The notes beneath the pieces are model-generated. The model ran no database searches. It was given only the letters and a program-made list of their open reading frames with translations, and was not told the DNA's origin. 64,000 nucleotides of DNA from Shewanella sediminis HAW-EB3 (GTDB lineage: Bacteria; Pseudomonadota; Gammaproteobacteria; Enterobacterales; Shewanellaceae), in assembly GCF_000018025.1 (NCBI RefSeq), contig NC_009831.1, positions 2,604,001 through 2,668,000 on the forward strand, in the 5' to 3' direction. The translations under genes were made by a program, and so were the position numbers. Below, piece after piece: positions 53,591 to 60,795 of this stretch (position 1 is its first letter; each line of letters starts with the position of its first letter).

Positions 53591-53781
53591 TGAGCGGCAT
53601 GCCAAGCATGAGCAACAGCAGCGCCGCCAGCTCGGGCACTGGTGACCAAGCCAACAACGCCTCATTTACTGGCGGAAATGTTGATTTTGGTATGGGATCT
53701 GGTGCGGGTGGTAACTCAAACATGATTCTGTTCGGTCTGCTTGCTTTGGGCGCATTGTGGCTGCTAACTCAGAAAAAATAA
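53590..53781 (+). CDS. 63-residue membrane protein
   Basis: The N-terminal 42 residues are rich in Ser, Gly, Asn and Met. A C-terminal membrane helix follows (MILFGLLALGALWLL) and the protein ends QKK. Start and stop overlap neighbours. The layout, a flexible Gly/Ser head plus anchor, suits a virion membrane protein with its head in the capsid layer. Confidence 0.65.
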   Translation: MSGMPSMSNSSAASSGTGDQANNASFTGGNVDFGMGSGAGGNSNMILFGLLALGALWLLTQKK

Positions 53782-54122
53782 ATCGTCTTATCTGGCGATT
53801 ACTCGAAACGGCCTTAGGTGATGACTTGCCGGAAATACAGCAAGAAGTCACTGATGGTCGTTCTATTCTCACCAGTTGGGGTAATGAGTTTTTTGCAGTT
53901 TTGCGAGATGAACAAGCTGCAAAAGGTAAAGAGTTAGTGATAGTTGCGGCGGCGGGTAAAAATTCGCAAAAACACACCTTTGAGATTATGCGACAAGCAA
54001 AGTTACAAGGGTATTATTCTGTTCGTCTTCATACGTTAAAACCTGAGCCCATGCTTAGAATGTCGAAAGCCGCTGGCCTCGGGCTAGTACGCGCGGAGAC
54101 AGTTTTAAGAAGGGTATTCTGA
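53757..54122 (+). CDS. Prophage protein, possible GNAT-like fold
   Basis: A 121-residue soluble protein starting with GTG inside the end of the previous gene (25-bp overlap). KGKELVIVAAAGKNSQ, LQGYYSVRLHTLKPEPMLRMSKAAGLGLVRAETVLRR gives a beta-alpha-beta pattern that recalls the C-terminal half of GNAT acetyltransferases and similar proteins in other phages. No catalytic residues can be named. The start is uncertain. Confidence 0.5.
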   Translation: MAANSEKINRLIWRLLETALGDDLPEIQQEVTDGRSILTSWGNEFFAVLRDEQAAKGKELVIVAAAGKNSQKHTFEIMRQAKLQGYYSVRLHTLKPEPMLRMSKAAGLGLVRAETVLRRVF

Positions 54123-54913
54123 TGGGTTCTAATTCACGTTCTGCATCAAGTCAAACGACTAACAACACAAGTACCACTTTTGGTATTCAGGGTGCAAACA
54201 ATGGCCTTGTTCTAAATGGTAATGGCAACACGGTAACCGATGGGGGCGCGTTTAAAGTCGTTGGCGATCTCGTTAAAACACTCCCTATGTTTTTTAGCCA
54301 AGGTGCCGGAATGGTCTCCGATGGTTTTAATGCTGTTAGTGATATATCAATGTCTGTCGAAAGGCAGGGCGAAAACTTCTTGAACGCCTCAGGGCAATTA
54401 GTTGAGGGTGCCTTTGATACCAATATCGAACTAGCACGACTTTCAACTGATTCACTCACTGAGCTTTCAGAATTAACGGCTGAAAGTAACCGCAATACGT
54501 TGTTATTAGGTGCGGGTGTTTTGGACAATGCGGCGGCGTCTTTGGACGATGCGGCAAGGCTAAACGCCGATATTTCAAAAGCATCTATGGAAGGTAACTT
54601 TGATTTAGCTCAATTGGTTACTGGTGCGGTTGCGCGTTCTGGTGAAGATAACGCAATACTGGCGGGTAAATCACTCGATAACAGTGCTTACCTTGCAGAA
54701 ATGACCACCAAAACCATTGCCGATTCAAGCCGTGATGCCAATAAACAGCTGGCCGATGGTTTTGGGCAGGTGATGGATTTCGCCAATGACTTTAGTCGCT
54801 CTGATGGTGCGGCAATAGCTGAAAGTAATAATAAAATGATGATGGTTGCCGGAGGCGTTGTATTAACGTTAGCGGTGCTCGTTGTCGTGGCTTCAAAGAG
54901 GAAAGCAGCATGA
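54122..54913 (+). CDS. Virion protein with anchored C-terminus
   Basis: A 263-residue protein. The start is rich in Ser, Thr and Asn and contains a repetitive NNTSTTFGIQGANNGLVLNGNGNTVTDGGAF segment of a type common in marine phage proteins. A long Ala-, Asp- and Ser-rich helical region follows with heptad-like repeats (SLTELSELTAES.., LDNAAASLDDAARLNADIS..). The C-terminal membrane helix is MMMVAGGVVLTLAVLVVVA. It may be a trimeric, membrane-anchored stalk that supports the spike encoded next door; the overlap with that gene (ATGA) supports joint expression. Confidence 0.6.
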   Translation: MGSNSRSASSQTTNNTSTTFGIQGANNGLVLNGNGNTVTDGGAFKVVGDLVKTLPMFFSQGAGMVSDGFNAVSDISMSVERQGENFLNASGQLVEGAFDTNIELARLSTDSLTELSELTAESNRNTLLLGAGVLDNAAASLDDAARLNADISKASMEGNFDLAQLVTGAVARSGEDNAILAGKSLDNSAYLAEMTTKTIADSSRDANKQLADGFGQVMDFANDFSRSDGAAIAESNNKMMMVAGGVVLTLAVLVVVASKRKAA

Positions 54914-56418
54914 TAATTAACACTTCAATTAAAAGTGGCTTTGTTAATATGGGAAAGGAGGGAAGTTACTTCTCTTTGGTTTCTGCAAGTGGGATCGTGA
55001 ATGTTGAACTTAGGCTTAAAGGTTCAACGGTTATCGACTCTAAAATGTGGGTTGGTATGAGCCTCCCTCAAGCTATGCCGTTTGATGAAATCATTATAAC
55101 CAGTGACTTGGATCAGCCTATTGAACTGTGGGCGGGTAAAGTGTCTATGTCACAAAGTCGCTATAGTAATTCAGCCGCAAAAGCCATTAGAACAGAGCAA
55201 GTAAAAGTCGAGGGTGAAGCTCAGATTAACGGCTCTGACTTAACCCGAACAGCTACCAGATTACGAACCAATAAAGATGTTTTTCTTGGCGGTGCGGGTG
55301 TTGATGGTAGCGGCTGGAAGTTAAAAGCTGGTGTCACGGAGGAGATCCCCTTAGCTGGTGTGCTTATGGCTTATAAAAGACCTGCATTTCTGGATGCCTC
55401 ACAAACCACGTTTAAAGACTCTCAAGTTGGCGGTTTTAATGAGGGGGTGGCAACTTCGTTTTGGCGTTGGGAGAGTGATGACGGCGCGGTTAGGTTGGCA
55501 CATGATTATAATGGCGCTCACCCAATGCGTATCTGGACGGTGGGCGATCCCGTATGGCGCGACCATGTGACGGCTGGGCTGTGGTCGGGGGTAAATTGGA
55601 ACACTATGGATCTGATTGATCTCAATGCCGAGCGCGGCGAGTTATGGGCGGTTGGCTTAGACTCGAATCGGGTTGGTTACTATGTGTCTACTGATCACGG
55701 TCTAACTTTCAAGTTGGTCAAATTAATCAGTCATAATATGGGTTTTCTTCCTGCGGGTATGGGAGAAAAAACAACTCGCTCAGGCTCTTTTTTGACAACC
55801 AATGCGGGGGCTTATCACGCTGTCATTAATATGGACACGCTAGTCAGTTTTTACTCGCAAAAAGGAACGTTAAATTATAGGCGGGTCATGTTTACCGATG
55901 AGTTAAACGGCTATCGTGGTGCGCCAAATGGGAATGATAAATTACAGCGTACCTATGACGGTGGCAAAAATTGGGTGGAGGTTGGCATTAAGCCGCAAGG
56001 CTGGGGGATGACTCAGTATGCTATTAATCAGAGTGGGAATTTTTTCATTGCGAAGCGTTCGGCGGGTATGGTGATCTCATATGATTTCTTAGAAACCTAC
56101 GAAACCTATAACACCAGTTTCACCTCTGGGGCAGAGGACAGTCAAATCGTATTCCTCAACGACTCAATGGCATTAATGGCCTGTACTGACTTGAAAATCA
56201 TCTTGGTTTATAAAGACTCGTCAGGCAATACCGCTTTTGAGGTGGTCGCAGACCTTGCAACACATGGCGCGGTTGAGGGCGGCACTTATAGAGAATTAAG
56301 GGTTGCTGAAAACGGCGTGTTAATTGTGGGCTATGGTGATGATATTTACCGCTTCAACGTGGCGATTATCGGGGATTTAGCGCCCGCAACGGTCGAGGTT
56401 ATGGAGCTATTAAGCTAA
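54910..56418 (+). CDS. Beta-propeller-like spike / receptor-binding candidate
   Basis: A 502-residue protein, the largest of the structural block. The first 100 residues look like a capsid-attachment domain. From about residue 130 the sequence is rich in beta and aromatic residues, with two Asp-box-like motifs: VSTDHGLTF (259-267) and TYDGGKNW (348-355). Asp boxes mark sialidase/BNR-type propellers. No signal peptide or membrane segment is seen. Its position after the stalk-like protein and before the murein hydrolase suits a host-recognition spike. It does not look like PM2 P1 to me. Confidence 0.6.
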   Translation: MIINTSIKSGFVNMGKEGSYFSLVSASGIVNVELRLKGSTVIDSKMWVGMSLPQAMPFDEIIITSDLDQPIELWAGKVSMSQSRYSNSAAKAIRTEQVKVEGEAQINGSDLTRTATRLRTNKDVFLGGAGVDGSGWKLKAGVTEEIPLAGVLMAYKRPAFLDASQTTFKDSQVGGFNEGVATSFWRWESDDGAVRLAHDYNGAHPMRIWTVGDPVWRDHVTAGLWSGVNWNTMDLIDLNAERGELWAVGLDSNRVGYYVSTDHGLTFKLVKLISHNMGFLPAGMGEKTTRSGSFLTTNAGAYHAVINMDTLVSFYSQKGTLNYRRVMFTDELNGYRGAPNGNDKLQRTYDGGKNWVEVGIKPQGWGMTQYAINQSGNFFIAKRSAGMVISYDFLETYETYNTSFTSGAEDSQIVFLNDSMALMACTDLKIILVYKDSSGNTAFEVVADLATHGAVEGGTYRELRVAENGVLIVGYGDDIYRFNVAIIGDLAPATVEVMELLS

Positions 56419-57041
56419 TGCGCCGCATGATGATAATCACGGCGGGCGCAGTTTGTGCGGCGGGGGCTTGGTGGTGGTTAAAGTCACCACGGTCAACGCC
56501 CGTAGCCGTCAACTCTTCCTCTCCTGGTCAAACGAGTGGTGCTGATTCACCGCTCGATTACCTCAATTTTGATTTTAATAAAATACTGTCGGGAGACAGC
56601 AACATGCCAATATCAAACAAACCATATCAACAATCTGGCGGTGATCCTGTACCAAAAGGTATTAGGAACAATAACCCGCTAAATATAGAGGCTGGTCGTG
56701 ACCAATGGCAGGGCATGAAGGGCGATGATGGTCGCTTTATCATCTTCGAGTCTCCATTTTGGGGCATTCGTGCTGCCGCTCGTACTCTTAAAACTTATCG
56801 AGATAAATGGGGGCTTAATAATGTTCAAGATATTGTTACCCGTTGGGCTCCGCCAAGCGACAATAACCCGACTGATAAATACATTTCATTCGTGGCTAGA
56901 AAAGCTGGGGTTTTGGCCTCTCAACCATTAGGCGCGGCTGATTATCCTCGGGTAGTTTCTGCAATGATTCACTTCGAAAATGGATATAACCCATATGATG
57001 AAATCACTATCAGCAATGCAACTGCCGAAGGGTTCGCATAA
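56418..57041 (+). CDS. Membrane-anchored virion murein hydrolase candidate
   Basis: A 207-residue protein. An N-terminal membrane helix (MIITAGAVCAAGAWWWL) is followed by a Ser/Pro linker. A domain from about residue 80 to 195 has GIRNNNPLNIEAG, WGIRAAARTLKTYRDKWGL and DIVTRWAPPSDNNPTDKYISFVA, a pattern found in phage structural proteins annotated as transglycosylase-like. It probably opens the peptidoglycan during DNA entry or release. The catalytic residue cannot be fixed by eye. Confidence 0.75.
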   Translation: MRRMMIITAGAVCAAGAWWWLKSPRSTPVAVNSSSPGQTSGADSPLDYLNFDFNKILSGDSNMPISNKPYQQSGGDPVPKGIRNNNPLNIEAGRDQWQGMKGDDGRFIIFESPFWGIRAAARTLKTYRDKWGLNNVQDIVTRWAPPSDNNPTDKYISFVARKAGVLASQPLGAADYPRVVSAMIHFENGYNPYDEITISNATAEGFA

Positions 57042-57372
57042 CATTATTTTGGCGTTGGCTGCTGTGTATATCGTTTACAAATATTCACAGGGTTATAAGC
57101 GTTTAGATAAGGTTGTTAATGAAGCAACAAAGCCTGTTGGACAACTTTGGTCTGATGTTGATGCAAGGCTAGGGGGCTGGTCACCTGTTGAGTTAACCGA
57201 CTTAGTTATTCAGCCATGGTATCTCAATACCAACTTTGTGATCTCTGAGGAGGCGTGGCAAGTGCTTACCAGAGACACCGATTATCGGGTAATGATGAAA
57301 CAGTTATTTGATGGTCGGACACTAAAACCTGAATACAGGCATTTAATCGGTAAGCCGATAGGGGGCTTGTAG
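57016..57372 (+). CDS. Prophage membrane protein
   Basis: A 118-residue protein with an N-terminal membrane helix (HNIILALAAVYIVYKYS) and a soluble domain (VNEATKPVGQLWSDVDARLGGWSPVELTDLVI.., ..EEAWQVLTRDTDYRVMMKQLFDG). The frame opens at 56980; the ATG at 57016 is preferred because it shortens the overlap with the previous gene, but neither has a good ribosome site. Function unknown, probably structural. Confidence 0.55.
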   Translation: MQLPKGSHNIILALAAVYIVYKYSQGYKRLDKVVNEATKPVGQLWSDVDARLGGWSPVELTDLVIQPWYLNTNFVISEEAWQVLTRDTDYRVMMKQLFDGRTLKPEYRHLIGKPIGGL

Positions 57373-57373
57373 C

Positions 57374-57742
57374 ATGAGAAAAGCATGTTTTTCAGGGTTG
57401 CCTAAAACAGAATGGTTGCCCGATGGTCGTAATGTTCGCTTGCTTGAAGATTTCACCTTTACTGATGCCAATGGTATCGAGTGGAAAGCAGAAGCAAACG
57501 ACACGCCGGACGGCTCAAGTATTCCGCGACCTGCTTGGACGCTGATAGGTTCGCCGTTTGTTGGTAAGCACAGAAACGCCAGTATTGTGCATGACAAGTT
57601 TTGTGTTCTACGTGAAAGGTCAGGCCGGACACATAAGCAGGTGCACAAGATGTATTACAACGCCTGTTTGTGTGCTGGGGTGGGTAAAATAAAAGCAAAA
57701 ATGATGTATTTAGCTATAAAAATAGGTGGTCCAAAATGGTGA
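57374..57742 (+). CDS. DUF1353 phage protein
   Basis: A 122-residue protein. TPDGSSIPRPAWTLIGSPFVGKHRNASIVHDKFCVLR is the DUF1353 signature (conserved DGaSiPr..w...g.p..g.y..aailHD). Family members occur near lysis genes of many phages; the His-Asp pair has suggested a hydrolase, but the function is not established. It starts one base after the previous stop and overlaps the lipoprotein gene. Confidence 0.8.
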   Translation: MRKACFSGLPKTEWLPDGRNVRLLEDFTFTDANGIEWKAEANDTPDGSSIPRPAWTLIGSPFVGKHRNASIVHDKFCVLRERSGRTHKQVHKMYYNACLCAGVGKIKAKMMYLAIKIGGPKW

Positions 57743-57945
57743 AACAAAGCACAGCATTTTTTATCTTATTGTTGGCAGGTTGCGCCAATATTGACTATCA
57801 AGTTGGCGATATATCAGCAGCATATTGCGGGGCAACAACTGACGAATTCAGAGCGCAATTAAAAGCGGAATTAAACGAGCAAGGCTTAAGCGTTGGCGTT
57901 GATTACTGTTCGGTTCACGGCTTAATTGATGCGGTGGTGAATTAA
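57736..57945 (+). CDS. Small phage lipoprotein
   Basis: A 69-residue lipoprotein. The signal peptide ends with the lipobox LLAGC (Cys 16), and the mature part has two more Cys (YCGATT, YCSVHG). It lies in the lysis-type block between DUF1353 and a small membrane protein. An outer-membrane spanin-like (Rz1) role is possible, but its length and composition are not diagnostic. Confidence 0.65.
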   Translation: MVKQSTAFFILLLAGCANIDYQVGDISAAYCGATTDEFRAQLKAELNEQGLSVGVDYCSVHGLIDAVVN

Positions 57946-58124
57946 TGGATATAAACGCAAAAGATGCTATTTATCTGGCCACTCAAGCGATTATTGTCGC
58001 TACTATGATAGGGAATAATCGCAGTAACATTGCGCATCTTAAACAGCAAAATGATGAGCTTAAAAGCTGGCTTAAGAAGCTGCAAGACAGGGTTAATGAT
58101 ATTCGCGTTAAAGTAGGGATTTAA
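57945..58124 (+). CDS. Small membrane/coiled-coil protein, possible lysis factor
   Basis: A 59-residue protein. A moderately hydrophobic helix (AIYLATQAIIVATMIG) is followed by a coiled-coil-like stretch (NIAHLKQQNDELKSWLKKLQDRVNDIRVKV). It is coupled to the lipoprotein gene (TAATG). Together they resemble a two-component spanin or a holin accessory; this is inferred from layout only. Confidence 0.6.
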   Translation: MDINAKDAIYLATQAIIVATMIGNNRSNIAHLKQQNDELKSWLKKLQDRVNDIRVKVGI

Positions 58125-58295
58125 CATGTATTGCCACCGCAGAACTATTTAAAATGAACAATCCAAGAAAGTTGAAATTATAAACCCAATAAATATTGAA
58201 AAATCACTAAAAAACAGTAAAGTAGATTGGTTTTAAACGAAATTTTGTATTTACTGATTGTTCTTCTAAATAGTATTAATAATACGGACAACTAA

Positions 58296-58955
58296 ATGAA
58301 CTACGTAGCACCATGCATTACACTAACTGGCTTTCATTGTCCGTTATGTGGAACGTTCGCACATATGAATTGGAATAGACTATTTAATAGGGGGGTTGCA
58401 ACTTCTTATATGCAAGCCTGTTGCTCCAGATGTGATAACTCTAGTATTTGGCGGGTTATTAAAGAAGGGTATGTTGAAGGTCGCTCGGCAGCTATAAAAG
58501 GAGAAATGCTTTTCCCAGACTTTGGTGTAGCCCCTTTGCCTGCAACAGATATGCCTGCCGACGTTATTGTCGATTATCAAGAAGCGGCTAAAATATTTTC
58601 GAAATCTCCTAGAGGCGCAGCTGCCTTATTGAGACTTGGTTTACAAAAATTGTGTAAGCATCTTGGAGAGAAGGGCGATAATATCAACGAAGATATAAGA
58701 GCTCTCGCAAGCAATAATACTTTACCACCGCTAGTTGTCAAAGTTGCTGATACTGTACGAATTACAGGAAACAATGCAGTTCATCCTGGAGAAATGTCTG
58801 ACGATGATTTTGACCATATTGCCTCCAAAATGTTTGAGCTGTTGAACTTCATCGTTAAAAAAGGCATCACTGAACCCAACGAGTTAATGGCTCTTTACTC
58901 CATGACACCAGAGGGGCCAAGAAAAAACGCCGAAAAACGAGATGCAAAAGCATAA
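58296..58955 (+). CDS. DUF4145 protein with zinc-ribbon start, prophage cargo
   Basis: A 219-residue protein. The N-terminus has two Cys pairs, CPLCG (15-18) and CCSRC (42-46), a probable zinc ribbon. The C-terminal part follows DUF4145: YQEAAKIFSKSPRGAAALLRLGLQKLCKHLGEKG and ITGNNAVHPGEM with the conserved N-x-H. DUF4145 domains are often linked to restriction or other defence genes. It is set apart from the structural genes by a 170-bp AT-rich gap, has its own terminator, and differs in codon flavour. It looks like a moron gene, perhaps for superinfection exclusion or host defence. Confidence 0.75.
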   Translation: MNYVAPCITLTGFHCPLCGTFAHMNWNRLFNRGVATSYMQACCSRCDNSSIWRVIKEGYVEGRSAAIKGEMLFPDFGVAPLPATDMPADVIVDYQEAAKIFSKSPRGAAALLRLGLQKLCKHLGEKGDNINEDIRALASNNTLPPLVVKVADTVRITGNNAVHPGEMSDDDFDHIASKMFELLNFIVKKGITEPNELMALYSMTPEGPRKNAEKRDAKA

Positions 58956-58978
58956 AGAAATTAACAATAATAGCTGTT

Positions 58979-59007
58979 CCGACCCAAACACTCCGTTTAT
59001 GGGTCGG
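58979..59007. terminator. Terminator between convergent prophage genes
   Basis: An 8-bp GC-rich stem, CCGACCCA / TGGGTCGG, with a 13-nt loop lies 23 bp after the DUF4145 stop codon. It also lies before the end of the minus-strand regulator gene, so it can serve both sides. The following T-run is weak. Confidence 0.6.
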
Positions 59008-59052
59008 GTCGCCAGCTTTTAGTAACGTAATAATCCATGGTTTTTTGTTATC

Positions 59053-59574
59053 TTACCGTTGCCGCTTATCTCTTACTTTTTTAGCATACACCATCTTAGG
59101 TGCCACAATAGGCGAACGCTTAAGTGATTCAAGGCTCTGTATCATGCCGTCAATTTCGTCTCTAATCGCGCTGGCTTCCTCCTCATTTCTTAGCTCGTTA
59201 ACCTGAACCTTTAACTGGTCTTTTTCAACACGGTCAAATCGGTTGAATTGTCGGTCATAGAAAATACGCATTAACTCACTGGGTGCAAAGGTTAGCTTAT
59301 CGTATGGGGTAATTAAGCGACCATCCTTAAACGTAAAACCATCCCAATCCTTAGTGTCAGGAATGGTACGGGATGCTAGTTCGGCCAATTTATCGATCCA
59401 CGGTGGGCAACCAACGCGCCACCATTGGCGAACCGTTCGCGGTGATACGCCAATATAGGCGGCGGCTTTGTGGCTATCTATAGAACCATTTTTGGTTCCA
59501 AAATTAGTTAAAAACCAAAAGCGGGTACGACTTAACATTATAGGAAACTCCATTTCTTTAGAATTATTAGTCAT
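59053..59574 (-). CDS. Phage HTH protein (DUF3653 type)
   Basis: A protein of about 173 residues. FGTKNGSIDSHKAAAYIGVSPRTVRQWWRVGCPPWIDKLAELA is an HTH like that of DUF3653 proteins from Vibrio phages. WDGFTFKDGRLITPYDKLTFAPSELMRIFYDRQ is also typical. The C-terminal half is a charged helical region. Start 59574 is preferred over 59589 for its GAGG ribosome site; MLSR at 59535 is another option. A probable regulator at the right end, reading toward the structural genes. Confidence 0.75.
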   Translation of the reverse strand: MTNNSKEMEFPIMLSRTRFWFLTNFGTKNGSIDSHKAAAYIGVSPRTVRQWWRVGCPPWIDKLAELASRTIPDTKDWDGFTFKDGRLITPYDKLTFAPSELMRIFYDRQFNRFDRVEKDQLKVQVNELRNEEEASAIRDEIDGMIQSLESLKRSPIVAPKMVYAKKVRDKRQR

Positions 59575-59706
59575 AGAAAGCTGCCTCATGTGTTTTTAAT
59601 GGTTATATGTCGAGAAAACGGTAATGTTTTCAAAACAGGCGGTTAGCTTTCTATTTCTGTATTTTACTAATGAAAGTCATACTTATGTGCTGTGGCAATA
59701 TCTGCC

Positions 59707-59734
59707 TGTGCGCACAATGTATATTATGTTAAAT
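59707..59734. repeat. dif / right XerCD attachment site
   Basis: XerC arm TGTGCGCACAA (59707-59717), centre TGTATA (59718-59723) and XerD arm TTATGTTAAAT (59724-59734). It differs from the E. coli dif only at two or so positions of the XerC arm; the centre and XerD arm are identical. It is therefore a working-looking chromosome dimer resolution site, and it marks the terminus of replication. As the right border of the prophage it should keep dif function in the lysogen. Confidence 0.92.
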
Positions 59735-60795
59735 GGGGTTTGTAAGAATATGCATATGTGAAAAATTTCACTTAGGTCGAGAATATCAGCCTCTTAGGTG
59801 ATTGATTCATTGATAACCGAGTATCACTAAATTTTACAGCCGTTGCTACCTATCCTATGACTTTTTACTTTAACGATTCATCACGTCCATGTGGAATGAG
59901 TTCCTTGTCAGGCACAAGTCTCGATCTCTTTGGTGCTTCCTTCAATCCTTTCTCCAATAAAGTAGCACTGTCAGGTTTCTCGTTTATGAGCAGCGCTGAA
60001 CTCGGCTATATCCATGGATGGATTAAATCTGGCACTAATCGCTAATCGTATGAGCTGATTGTTTGTGGTGTTTGACTCTATTGGCTATCTATCAACGAAC
60101 ATTCAATCAGAGGACATTTGCTCACGAACTTCTACGTATGAACTATTGTCCGTGGGCTTTTATCCAGGAACGAGCTACCGCAAAGAATTATAGACGTGCG
60201 CTACGTGAAATCTGACGATGTACCACCCAGTAAAATTAAAAGCATGCACGTAGCAACGCGTTGAATTTGTGTGCTTAATGCCAGTTCAGTCGTAGTTATT
60301 AAGGCCTGTATGATTTTCTGTTAAGTAGACTCACTACTAAATAGCAAAACCATATTCGCTCATTCAGGCGTTGATATAGTTAGGCTCATTTATCTCATAA
60401 TCAACTGTGTCTGACATTGCTGTTTCTGGATTGTATGTCAGGGTTTTTAGTGCCGTTGATATTGGTGTTGTCGATGTGGATTGACTGTAACTAAGCAGCT
60501 TAGATCTGGTGTGGATATCGCTAAGTCTTTAAAATGACGCTTCAAATCAAAGTATTATTTGGGGATATATAATTGGTGGATTCTGGTATTGGTATCTCCA
60601 GAATTGTCGTTGATAGTGAGCCAATTTATAGCAAGCAAGAATAAGCTTAGTAGAAGCATATGAACATGATATTCCGATTTAACCTCAATTGCCGATAATG
60701 ACACTTATCGGCATTAACTCATTACTCATAATTAGACGGGTTTGGATTTTGAACATCTGCTTTTAACTAGCCAATGATTACGATCTCGACCGAAA
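59735..60795. other. Gene-poor stretch right of dif
   Basis: About 1.06 kb with no convincing gene. A 62-codon frame at 59857-60045 has no ribosome site. The sequence is of mixed composition with many stop codons on both strands. It may contain degraded remnants of earlier insertions at dif. FtsK-orienting motifs could lie here, but their known octamers were not looked for statistically. Confidence 0.4.

Larger units (their letters stand above)
46116..59734. mobile_element. PM2-like (corticoviral) prophage integrated at dif
   Basis: A 13.6-kb unit with about 28 closely packed genes. The outermost genes are minus-strand regulators (46231 and 59053); nearly everything between is on the plus strand. 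Diagnostic genes are an HUH Rep, a packaging ATPase, a double-jelly-roll capsid protein similar to PM2 P2, many 36-130-residue membrane proteins, a spike candidate, and a murein hydrolase. The borders are dif-type sites, and no integrase or transposase lies inside. PM2 itself has a 10-kb circular genome, so this element is larger. All main modules look intact, so it may be able to excise and form particles; this is inference. Confidence 0.88.

Noticed and set aside
59857..60045. 62-codon open frame right of dif
   Set aside because: No ribosome site, no recognisable motif, and it lies in a stretch full of stop codons in other frames.
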